The translations under genes and the position numbers were made by a program. This document shows, one piece after another, positions 50,335 to 58,366 of a stretch of 64,000 bases of DNA (positions within the stretch are counted from its first letter, which is position 1; each line of letters begins with the position of its first letter). This DNA comes from DRPN01 sp964599235 (GTDB taxonomy: Bacteria; Bacteroidota; Bacteroidia; Bacteroidales; VadinHA17), in assembly GCA_964599235.1 (NCBI GenBank), contig CAZRDX010000009.1, forward strand, positions 62,001-126,000, given 5' to 3'. The notes under the pieces were generated by a model, which was given only the letters and a program-made list of their open reading frames with translations, was not told the DNA's origin and did not search any database.

Positions 50335-53300
50335 ATGATGAGACTGAAAACGCTTTTTTTCTTTTTGTTCGTCTTCCTTCTGCTCCCGCCTGTCTTTTCC
50401 CAGCCACAGGATAAAGTGACGGTCAGGGCCGAAGGGGTTACGCTGCGCCAGCTGTTTGAGATGGTGCAGCAGAAGACGAACTATCGTTTTTTTTACAATG
50501 ATGATCTGCCTGCTCTGGATGAGAAGGTCACGGTGAACGTACGCAACGAAGATGTGGAGACGTTTCTCCATGATCTGTTGCAGCCGAGGGGGCTGATCTA
50601 CCGGATCATCGACGGTAAGCTGATCGTCGTGGCGGATCCCCGTGGTTTCCAGCAACACAAGGTAACGGGACGTGTGACCTCGGAAGATGGTGCACCCCTG
50701 CCCGGAGTGAACGTTTTCATCAAGGGTACCACCAGGGGGACCATCACCGATATGGATGGCAACTATTCGCTGGAAGTGCCTGACGGAGCTACGGTGCTGG
50801 TCTTCTCTTTCGTGGGCTATGAGCCCCAGGAGATCCCCGTGGGCGACCGGACCGTCCTCAACGTGCAGCTGACCGAGTCGGTCCAGAAGCTGGAGAAGGT
50901 GGTGGTGACCGGGCTGGGGATCTCCCGCCGCCAGAAATCCCTGGGTTATGCTGTGAGTGAGGTAGGAGGCGAGGAGGTATCGCAGGCCAAGGAGGCCAAC
51001 ATGATCAACTCCCTTGCCGGCAAAGTGGCGGGCCTGCAGATCAACAGGACAGCCGGTGGGGTAGGTTCGTCGAGCCGGGTGATCCTGCGGGGTATCACCT
51101 CGCTGCTGGGAAGCAACCGCCCTCTTTTCGTGGTGGACGGTGTGCCGGTCAGCTCGGGTAACCTCGGCAGTGCCGGGGAATGGGGCGGACGCGATATGGG
51201 GGACAACATCGCCGACATCAACCCCGAGGACATCGAGAGCATCTCCGTGCTGAAAGGCCCCAGCGCCTCCGCTATCTACGGTTCGATAGGAGCCAACGGG
51301 GTCATCCTCATCACAACCAAGAGCGGAAAGAAAAAGGAAGGGGTGGGCGTGGAGTTCAGTACCTCCGCCTCCATGGAGACGCCGCTGGTGTTGCCTGAAC
51401 TGCAGAACAAATACGGCATGGGCGGTTACGGGGTGTATGCTCCCATCGACCCGGTCACAGGCCTCCCTTCGGGCGAGTATCCCTGGGTATGGAGCTACGG
51501 ACCTGAGATGAAAGGCCAGCCCCTGGTCAACTGGCTGGGAGAAGTCCAGCCTTATACCCCGCAGCCTGACAACTACCGGGACTTCTTCACCACGGGGTGG
51601 GGTCTGACCAATACCCTTGCTTTCGATGCGGGATCGGAAAAAGCCACCACGCGGGTCTCCTTCACCGACTTCCGCACCCAGGGCATCGTCCCCAACAACG
51701 ACCTTAACCGTCAGACCTTCAACCTCAGGGGCTCGGCGAAGCTGGGCAAACGCCTCGACCTCGACGCCAGGATCACCTATGTGCACCAAAGGGCACATAA
51801 CCGCCCCCTTCTGAGTGAGGACTCACACAATCCCGTCTACATGCTGGAAATGATGCCCAGAAACCTTCGTCTCGATGATCTCAGGAACAATATCGTCGAC
51901 GAGAACGGCCGGGAGAAGAACTGGATGTCCGACATCTTTACCGGCAACCCCTACTGGGGGCTCAAGTACATCGGGAACATCGACGACAAGAACAGGATCA
52001 TCAGTTTCCTGTCGCTCAATTACCGTTTCACCGACTGGCTCAGCCTGATGTTCCGCAACGGTCTCGACTATTACTCCCTGCGTACCAAAGAATGGCGGGC
52101 CAACAAATCGAAGACCAACAACGACGGATATCTGTCCGCCGGTCAGAGCAACAACATGTCGTTCAACTCCGATTTCCTTCTGTCGGCCAGGAAAAGCCTG
52201 ACAAAGGATCTCTCCGGTGGGCTCAGTCTGGGAGGGAACATGCGTTATTACAACGGGATCTCCTTAGGTCAGGGTGGCAGCCTCTTCAATGTGCCGCATT
52301 TTTACAACATCAGCAACGTTTCCCGGTATTCCACCTGGGAAGGTTTTTCGGAGAAGGAGGTCTTTTCGCTGTATGCGCTGGCCAATCTTTCGTGGAAAGA
52401 TTACCTTTTCCTGGATGCTACCGTCCGTAACGACTGGTCGACCACCTTGCCGAAGGACAACAATTCCTATTTCTATCATTCGGAGAATCTCGGTTTTGTC
52501 TTCACGCAGGCTTTCGGATGGAAGAACTACTGGTTCTCTTTCGGGAAGCTCCGGGCCTCGTTTGCCAGGGTAGGGAACGATACGGGGCCGTATCAGACGT
52601 ACCAGTACTATTATGTGGAACAGTCCAAATTCCCCTATCCTTTGGGCAATCTGAGCAACCAGCTTGCTTTCTTCGATTTCAAGCCGGAACTGACCGATTC
52701 ATGGGAGGCAGGTACCGACCTGATGTTCTTCGGCAGGCGACTGGAGGCCAATTTCACCTATTACGAGAACCTTTCGAAGAACCAGATCATGTCGGTGCCT
52801 TTGTCACATACCACGGGTTTTGTGAGCAAGCGTTTCAATGCCGGCAGCATCCGGAGCAAAGGCTACGAGCTGACGCTGGGTGGCAGTCCGGTACATACGG
52901 CGTCCGGTTTCGATCTCCGGTTCTCCCTCAATTTCTCACATAGTGTCTCCATCGTAGAATCCCTTCATCCCAGCCTTGACAAGCTGGAGCTGGCGCATCT
53001 CTGGTCGGCCTCCATCCAGGCACGACCGGGGGAAGAATACGGTGATATTTACGGCTATGCTTACAAAAAGGACAAATTCGGCCGTAAGCTGATCGACGAC
53101 CGGGGTTTCGCCCAGAAAGGAGAATACACCAACCTGGGGAACATCAATCCGGATTTCCTGGCTGGCTTTTCCGGCAAGATGTCATGGAAAGGTCTGAGTT
53201 TCAGCTTTCTTGTGGATATCCAGCAGGGAGGGAAATTCTTTTCCTGGGGCAAGGCAATGAAGTCGCTTTTCGGCAATACCGTGGAGACCCTGGAGGGTCG

Positions 53301-53736
53301 TGCCGAATGGTATGCCACCCATGATCCTTCGACAATGTACCAGACCCCTCTGCCGGGTGTGGAACCCGATGGTTATTACGAAGATGGAGTGCTTGAGAAG
53401 AACGGTCAACCTAATGACATCCCCATACAGCCCATATGGCGCTGGTACAATATCTACGCACAGGACATTGCGGAAGAATGGATCGTCGATGCTTCCAACG
53501 TGCGGATGCGTGAAATGGTCCTGGGATATACTTTCCCTGCCAAACTCCTGAAAGATACACCGCTGGCCTATGCCCATGTGGGGCTTTCGGGACGGAACCT
53601 CTTCTTCTTCTACAGAGCTTCCCGGCATGTCGACCCCGAGTCGGGATACAATCCGGGCAACGTGGGCAACGGGTTTGAGAACCATGCCCTGCCCACCACC
53701 CGCAGCATCGCTTTCAACCTGAAAATCGGATTCTGA
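50335..53736 (+). CDS. SusC/RagA family TonB-linked outer membrane transporter with STN domain
   Basis: 1133 residues. Signal peptide (1-22, ending 'VFSQ'), STN domain (about 25-95, 'GVTLRQLFEMVQQKTNYRFF'), a carboxypeptidase-regulatory-like domain (about 105-185, 'PLPGVNVFIKGTTRGTITDM'), plug (about 195-320, with 'VVDGVPVSSG' and 'ISVLKGPSASAIYGSIGANG'), then a beta barrel ending in 'AFNLKIGF' with the terminal Phe. It would import oligosaccharides through the outer membrane powered by TonB. The STN domain allows it to signal to the FecR protein. Next gene starts 2 bases later. Confidence 0.96.
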   Translation: MMRLKTLFFFLFVFLLLPPVFSQPQDKVTVRAEGVTLRQLFEMVQQKTNYRFFYNDDLPALDEKVTVNVRNEDVETFLHDLLQPRGLIYRIIDGKLIVVADPRGFQQHKVTGRVTSEDGAPLPGVNVFIKGTTRGTITDMDGNYSLEVPDGATVLVFSFVGYEPQEIPVGDRTVLNVQLTESVQKLEKVVVTGLGISRRQKSLGYAVSEVGGEEVSQAKEANMINSLAGKVAGLQINRTAGGVGSSSRVILRGITSLLGSNRPLFVVDGVPVSSGNLGSAGEWGGRDMGDNIADINPEDIESISVLKGPSASAIYGSIGANGVILITTKSGKKKEGVGVEFSTSASMETPLVLPELQNKYGMGGYGVYAPIDPVTGLPSGEYPWVWSYGPEMKGQPLVNWLGEVQPYTPQPDNYRDFFTTGWGLTNTLAFDAGSEKATTRVSFTDFRTQGIVPNNDLNRQTFNLRGSAKLGKRLDLDARITYVHQRAHNRPLLSEDSHNPVYMLEMMPRNLRLDDLRNNIVDENGREKNWMSDIFTGNPYWGLKYIGNIDDKNRIISFLSLNYRFTDWLSLMFRNGLDYYSLRTKEWRANKSKTNNDGYLSAGQSNNMSFNSDFLLSARKSLTKDLSGGLSLGGNMRYYNGISLGQGGSLFNVPHFYNISNVSRYSTWEGFSEKEVFSLYALANLSWKDYLFLDATVRNDWSTTLPKDNNSYFYHSENLGFVFTQAFGWKNYWFSFGKLRASFARVGNDTGPYQTYQYYYVEQSKFPYPLGNLSNQLAFFDFKPELTDSWEAGTDLMFFGRRLEANFTYYENLSKNQIMSVPLSHTTGFVSKRFNAGSIRSKGYELTLGGSPVHTASGFDLRFSLNFSHSVSIVESLHPSLDKLELAHLWSASIQARPGEEYGDIYGYAYKKDKFGRKLIDDRGFAQKGEYTNLGNINPDFLAGFSGKMSWKGLSFSFLVDIQQGGKFFSWGKAMKSLFGNTVETLEGRAEWYATHDPSTMYQTPLPGVEPDGYYEDGVLEKNGQPNDIPIQPIWRWYNIYAQDIAEEWIVDASNVRMREMVLGYTFPAKLLKDTPLAYAHVGLSGRNLFFFYRASRHVDPESGYNPGNVGNGFENHALPTTRSIAFNLKIGF

Positions 53737-53738
53737 CC

Positions 53739-55238
53739 ATGAAAAAGATCAAACCCATGATCGCCCGTCCGTTCTTTCTGCTCCTTCTCACCTTTGTGCT
53801 GGGAGGATGCTATTCGGATTTCAAGGACATGAACAAGAACCCCAATGCGCTCACCACACTGGATGCCGAATATCTGTTCTCCAATGCGGTGAAGAAAACC
53901 TTCTTGGATACCCGGACCGACTGGAAACTGATGTTGCATTTCGGTTCCCAGTACAGCCATTTTTACGTGGCACCGCACAATACCACCCGTCCTCACGATA
54001 CTTACAAGGACAACCTTTACACGGAGGATTATTTTGACATCTACAGCCAGAGTTACATCGGGCCGCTGAAGCTGACCAACGAGGTGATCCGCCTTACCCG
54101 CGAAGGGGGTGATCAGGAGAACGAACTGCGGAATGCCCTGGCACAGGTGGTTGCCATGGTCAACTATGCCCGCCTGACCGATCTCTATGGCGACATCCCT
54201 TATACCGACGGGGGCTGGGGACGTGAAGGAGTGCTCAGTCCGAAATACGATGAACAGAAGTTCATCTATGAGGATATGATGACCCGCCTGAAAAACTGCA
54301 TTGACATCATCAAGGCGGGAGATCCCGCAGAGGCGTATCCGGGTTTCGACCCGCTCTATGACAACGACCTGGACAAATGGGTACGTTTTGCCAACTCTTT
54401 CCGTTTGCGGCTGGCCATGCGTGCACGTTTTGCGGATGAGCAGTTCGCTTCGCAGGTGATCAGTGAGTGTGTCCAGGAGGAGCTCATCATGGATCCCGAC
54501 CAGAACGCCCAGATCGTCCGGTACGACAATCCCGATCTGTACAACAACTGGGACTGGATCTACGGAATGATCCCCTGGAAGATGAGCAAGAAACTGGTCG
54601 ACTGGCTGAAGGGCACCTCCGATCCCCGTTTACAGGCCTGGGTGGAGCCCACGTCTTTCGGCGAATACCGGGGTGTGCCCAACGGATTGACCGACCTGGC
54701 TTTCTCGAAGGTTTACTGGGACAGCATCTCCGGCCCTACACCTGCCTTGTATGCGCGTGACATGCCGGTCTATTTCCTGACCACCCCGGAGGTGCGTTTC
54801 CTGCTGGCCGAGGCGGCCCTCATCGGTCTCGACGGCGGGGATGCCAACACCTATTACCGCGAGGGGATAAGGATGGCCATGGAACAGTGGAACATTCCCG
54901 ATACGGCCATCCGGCGCTTTCTTGACCAGGAACCGGAAGCCTCCCTGTGGGGCAGTGAGGAGAACCGGCTCCGCCAGATCGCTACCCAGAAATGGCTCTC
55001 CTTCGCCACCAACTTCATCCAGGCCTATACCAGCATCCGCCGTACCGGTTATCCTGAGATCCCCAGACGTACGGCCCCATGGCTCGACCCGGGAGTGACC
55101 AACGGCTACCTGCCCAAAAGGTTCAAGTACCCCAAGAAAGAACTGGCCATCAACTACGAGCACGTGATGGAGGCCATCGAGAGACAGGGGCCCAATGAGA
55201 TCTCCACACCCGTCTGGTGGGATGTGAAGGGAGACTGA
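53739..55238 (+). CDS. SusD/RagB family nutrient-binding lipoprotein
   Basis: 499 residues with lipobox at C24 ('FVLGGC'). The 'DMNKNPNALTTLDAEYLFSN' opening is typical of the SusD-like branch 2 family. Tetratricopeptide-like helices follow ('VAMVNYARLTDLYGDIPYTD', 'LDKWVRFANSFRLRLAMRAR'), and the C-terminal part contains 'WLSFATNFIQAYTSIRRTGY'. It forms the lid over the SusC barrel and captures the substrate at the cell surface. It starts two bases after susC. The ligand cannot be read from the sequence. Confidence 0.95.
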   Translation: MKKIKPMIARPFFLLLLTFVLGGCYSDFKDMNKNPNALTTLDAEYLFSNAVKKTFLDTRTDWKLMLHFGSQYSHFYVAPHNTTRPHDTYKDNLYTEDYFDIYSQSYIGPLKLTNEVIRLTREGGDQENELRNALAQVVAMVNYARLTDLYGDIPYTDGGWGREGVLSPKYDEQKFIYEDMMTRLKNCIDIIKAGDPAEAYPGFDPLYDNDLDKWVRFANSFRLRLAMRARFADEQFASQVISECVQEELIMDPDQNAQIVRYDNPDLYNNWDWIYGMIPWKMSKKLVDWLKGTSDPRLQAWVEPTSFGEYRGVPNGLTDLAFSKVYWDSISGPTPALYARDMPVYFLTTPEVRFLLAEAALIGLDGGDANTYYREGIRMAMEQWNIPDTAIRRFLDQEPEASLWGSEENRLRQIATQKWLSFATNFIQAYTSIRRTGYPEIPRRTAPWLDPGVTNGYLPKRFKYPKKELAINYEHVMEAIERQGPNEISTPVWWDVKGD

Positions 55239-55276
55239 AGGATCAAATAAGACAAACAACGAAAATGATCACAATT

Positions 55277-56200
55277 ATGAAGAGAAAAAGCATCTGGTTG
55301 CGGGGGATGACCCTTGCAGCGTTCATCGCTTTCCTCTTTGCCTCATGCGGCAAGGATGATGCCCCGCTCGTGGATTTTTACTTCGAGGTGCGGGGAGATA
55401 CCGCCATCTTTAACAGCAAGGCCATCCATGCCTCCACTTATGAATGGGACTTCGGGGACAGTACCACTTCCAGCGAACCGAATCCTGTGCATATCTATGA
55501 GAAACCCGGCGACTACGAGGTGACCCTCACGGTCACGGGAAAGGGAGGACAGGACTCCCAGACCAAGATCGTGACCATCGTGCCCAGCTCGCCTTTCGAC
55601 CTGCTGACCGGCGGCCCTGAAAATACCGAGGGGAAAGCATGGCGCATAAGCAGAAAGATCACCTCCGGAGATGCCATTTTCACGCCCATCGACGAAGAGC
55701 TGGGTCATGTCTATCTTCCCATGTACAACAACGTGCTGGAAGACCTTGGTCTGGGCGAGGAATACGATGATGAGTTCATCTTTTTTCCCGATGGTACCTA
55801 CAGGCACAATGTGAAGAACGGCGGCGGGATGACAGGGTACCGCTATGCAGACAACAACCACCTGGAAGTCATCAAAACCACACCTTACGGTATCTGGCTG
55901 ACCAGGTTCACACCACCGGAACATGCCACTTTCACCTTTGCCGAAGACACCACCTTCACCCTGCACTGTGCCATGGAAAAAGAGAACCAGGTGTACGATG
56001 TCACCTTCCATCATGTGATGGCGATCGAGGTGTCCGAGCCGGAGTTCTTCGTGCTGCGGGATTATACCCGTACCATCATCGTTAAGGACATTGACGGGGA
56101 CCGGATGCGGGTGCTGGTATTCCTCTCGAGCAGCGACATCGATGAGATCTCAGAATATCCTACCCATGCTTTCCTGATGACTTTGGAAGCCGTGAAATGA
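55277..56200 (+). CDS. PKD-domain lipoprotein of the Sus locus
   Basis: 307 residues from the ATG at 55277 (one at 55265 is also possible). Lipobox at C24 ('AFLFASC'). A PKD domain (about 30-105) is shown by 'YEWDFGDSTTSSEPNPVHIY' and 'GDYEVTLTVTG'. The remaining ~200 residues are rich in beta strands and aromatic residues ('DEFIFFPDGTYRHNVKNGGG', 'FTFAEDTTFTLHC') and may form a glycan-binding module. By position, after SusD, it is likely a surface glycan-binding protein (SusE/F-like role); this is inference. It overlaps the upstream end of the GH5 reading frame but not the preferred GH5 start. Confidence 0.8.
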   Translation: MKRKSIWLRGMTLAAFIAFLFASCGKDDAPLVDFYFEVRGDTAIFNSKAIHASTYEWDFGDSTTSSEPNPVHIYEKPGDYEVTLTVTGKGGQDSQTKIVTIVPSSPFDLLTGGPENTEGKAWRISRKITSGDAIFTPIDEELGHVYLPMYNNVLEDLGLGEEYDDEFIFFPDGTYRHNVKNGGGMTGYRYADNNHLEVIKTTPYGIWLTRFTPPEHATFTFAEDTTFTLHCAMEKENQVYDVTFHHVMAIEVSEPEFFVLRDYTRTIIVKDIDGDRMRVLVFLSSSDIDEISEYPTHAFLMTLEAVK

Positions 56201-56229
56201 ACAAACTAATTCCATTAATATCAGGAACG

Positions 56230-57843
56230 ATGAAGAACGGAAAGAGAAAAAGTCTTTTGCTGGCGGGATTGGCGGTTTTGGTGTTGTTCATGGCCTGTAC
56301 CTCCCCTTCAGGAAAAAAGGCAAAGGGGGAAGAAGGGAAGGCGTACAGCTCTTTCGTGACTACGGCAGGACAGCGGTTCATTGATTCTTCCGGCAGGCAG
56401 ATTATTCTTCACGGCATCAATGTGATCAATAAGGATCCCGGGGAACGTTATTTGTGCGGCATAGGTGAGGATGTTTACCGTAAACTGTACCGCTGGGGGT
56501 TCAATGTGGTGAGGCTGGGGATCCTTTGGGATGGTCTGGAGCCGGAATCCGGCGTGTACGATGAGGAGATGTTCCGGTGTGTGGATCAGCACCTTGCCTG
56601 GGCCGCGAAATACGGTGTTTACGTCATTCTAGACATGCATCAGGATCTTTACAGTGTGAAATATTCCGACGGGGCGCCTGAGTGGGCCACACTCGATGAA
56701 GGGCTGCTCCACCAACGGGGAGCGCTCTGGAGCGACGCTTACCTGCTGAGCCCGGCCATACAGCGGGCGTTCGACAATTTCTGGAAGAACGCACCGGCAC
56801 CCGACGGCATAGGCATCCAGGACCATTATGCGGCTTTGTGGAAGAAGATCGCAGAGCGGTATGCCGGCAATCCGACGGTTATCGGATATGATCTGATGAA
56901 CGAACCTTTCCCGGGGTCGCAGGCTCGACAGTACGTGAAAGCCATGGTGGAGGCTTACGGACGGTGGCTGGCCACCACTACGGGAAAAGTGTTGAGCGAA
57001 GAAGAACTGATCGCCCTATGGTCCTCCCCAGAGGGAAAAGAAAAGGTGTTCGAGACCCTCCGCGACACCTCTGTTTACAGGCAGGTTCTGTTCTCCGTGA
57101 AGCCTTTGACACGCGCTTTTGAGGAGGGACCACTCCATGATTTCTATACGCGTGTGGGCAAAGCCATCCGGGAGGTTGATACCAACCATATCCTTTTCCT
57201 GGAGCATAATTATTTCTGCAACCCAGGTGTCCCCAGCAGCCTGAGAATACCCCTTTCAGGTCCGGGTGGCACACCCGACAGGAAAGTGGCTTATGCTCCG
57301 CATGGATACGACCTGCTGGTGGATACCCGTTCCTACGGGAAAGCCAGCCCCGAAAGGGTAACCTTCCTGCTCGGTCAGATCGACCGTACAGGTAAAAGGC
57401 TCAACATCCCTGTACTGGTCGGGGAATGGGGGGCTTTCCATTCCAAAGAGAAGGTGTTCGTCGACCATACCCGCCTGATCACTTCACACTTTGCGCGTAC
57501 GGGGACCAGTGAAACCTTCTGGGCCTATTACGAGGGGATCGAGAACTATCCTTTCTTCAGGGTGCTTATCCATCCTTATCCGATGGCCGTGTCCGGTGAA
57601 CTGCAAACGTATGCTTTTGATATACGCGAACGAACGTTCCGTGTCAGTTGGAAAGAGAACGGGAACAACGCTCCCTCCCTCTTTTTCGTTCCGGGGATCA
57701 CCACCGCCGATGCGGTCGAGATTGAAATGATACCAGAAGGGGAGGGTTTCGGGTTCCGCTTCCTGGAAGGAGGAAAGGGTGCCACCCTCTCGGTCAGGCC
57801 CCTCGAAAAGGAAGAAAAAAGAGAACTGAAGATAAATTATTGA
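56230..57843 (+). CDS. GH5 lipoprotein, endoglycoceramidase-like
   Basis: 537 residues from the ATG at 56230; lipobox at C23 ('LVLFMAC'). A GH5 TIM barrel with 'ILHGINVINKDPGERYLCGI' (in part), 'VVRLGILWDGLEPESGVYDE', 'GVYVILDMHQDLYSVKYSDG', acid/base E225 in 'YDLMNEPFPG' and nucleophile E399 in 'VLVGEWGAF'. 'HGINVxNK', 'LDMHQDLYS' and the barrel-closing 'FWAYYEG' together resemble endoglycoceramidases, which cut the beta-glucosyl bond to ceramide; other glycosidases of this branch act on related glucosides. The C-terminal ~90 residues form a beta domain. Likely on the cell surface, with the SusCD pair. Confidence 0.85.
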   Translation: MKNGKRKSLLLAGLAVLVLFMACTSPSGKKAKGEEGKAYSSFVTTAGQRFIDSSGRQIILHGINVINKDPGERYLCGIGEDVYRKLYRWGFNVVRLGILWDGLEPESGVYDEEMFRCVDQHLAWAAKYGVYVILDMHQDLYSVKYSDGAPEWATLDEGLLHQRGALWSDAYLLSPAIQRAFDNFWKNAPAPDGIGIQDHYAALWKKIAERYAGNPTVIGYDLMNEPFPGSQARQYVKAMVEAYGRWLATTTGKVLSEEELIALWSSPEGKEKVFETLRDTSVYRQVLFSVKPLTRAFEEGPLHDFYTRVGKAIREVDTNHILFLEHNYFCNPGVPSSLRIPLSGPGGTPDRKVAYAPHGYDLLVDTRSYGKASPERVTFLLGQIDRTGKRLNIPVLVGEWGAFHSKEKVFVDHTRLITSHFARTGTSETFWAYYEGIENYPFFRVLIHPYPMAVSGELQTYAFDIRERTFRVSWKENGNNAPSLFFVPGITTADAVEIEMIPEGEGFGFRFLEGGKGATLSVRPLEKEEKRELKINY

Positions 57844-57871
57844 TTGTTGGACCTTTAAAAATGTGTATGCA

Positions 57872-58255
57872 ATGAAAAAAGGAATTTTGAGAAGTTTTAT
57901 GACGATGGTTCTGGCTTTGATGGTGAACACCGCCATTCAGGCCGAAGGCGGCAAAGTTGATCCGACCGGGACCTGGCATTTCAATGCTCCCGATGCTCCT
58001 TATGAGTACAGCACGGGCGATCTGGTGATCACCAGGAAAGACGGAAAATACAAAGCACAGATCGTTTACAGTGAGTATTACAAGCTGGATACGAAGGATT
58101 TCAAGCTTAATGGCAACGTGATCACCTTCAAGGCTTACATCGAGGGAGATGTGGTCTATTTCAAGGGAAAGATCGTGAAGGATAAGATCACCGGCAAGGT
58201 GAGCTTTAGCGATGGCACGCTGGATGTGACGGCTGAACGTGTCAAAAAAAAGTGA
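57872..58255 (+). CDS. small secreted beta-rich protein
   Basis: 127 residues from the ATG at 57872. Signal peptide (about 1-26, ending 'AIQA'), then a ~100-residue beta domain with alternating strands: 'GTWHFNAPDAPYEYSTGDLV', 'ITRKDGKYKAQIVYSEYYKL', 'NVITFKAYIEGDVVYFKGKI', 'KITGKVSFSDGTLDVTAERV'. This resembles short lipid- or glycan-binding barrels, but the call is only by pattern. It lies between GH5 and GH1 and is closed by a hairpin terminator. No known family recognised. Confidence 0.7.
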   Translation: MKKGILRSFMTMVLALMVNTAIQAEGGKVDPTGTWHFNAPDAPYEYSTGDLVITRKDGKYKAQIVYSEYYKLDTKDFKLNGNVITFKAYIEGDVVYFKGKIVKDKITGKVSFSDGTLDVTAERVKKK

Positions 58256-58271
58256 CCGTTTCAAAGTACTG

Positions 58272-58312
58272 AAAGGATCATGGAGGGATGCAACCTTCCG
58301 TGGTCCTTTTTT
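58272..58312 (+). terminator. rho-independent terminator after the small secreted protein
   Basis: A 16-base stem with three G-U pairs (58272-58287 with 58294-58309) and a 6-base loop, ending in a run of T to 58312. It probably ends most transcripts of the Sus locus before GH1. Confidence 0.7.
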
Positions 58313-58327
58313 GTTCTCTGATTGGGA

Positions 58328-58350
58328 GGGATGCCATAGAAAAGCATCCC
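58328..58350 (+). promoter_or_regulatory. hairpin in the GH1 leader
   Basis: Perfect 7-bp inverted repeat GGGATGC / GCATCCC around a 9-base loop, followed by a strong Shine-Dalgarno-like AAAGGAG (58358-58364) before the ATG at 58367. It has no T-run, so it is more likely a leader structure than a terminator. Confidence 0.4.
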
Positions 58351-58366
58351 AAAGTAGAAAGGAGAG

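Noticed and set aside
50266..51798. 510-codon open frame on the minus strand
   Set aside because: Antisense to the SusC gene and without any recognisable domain.
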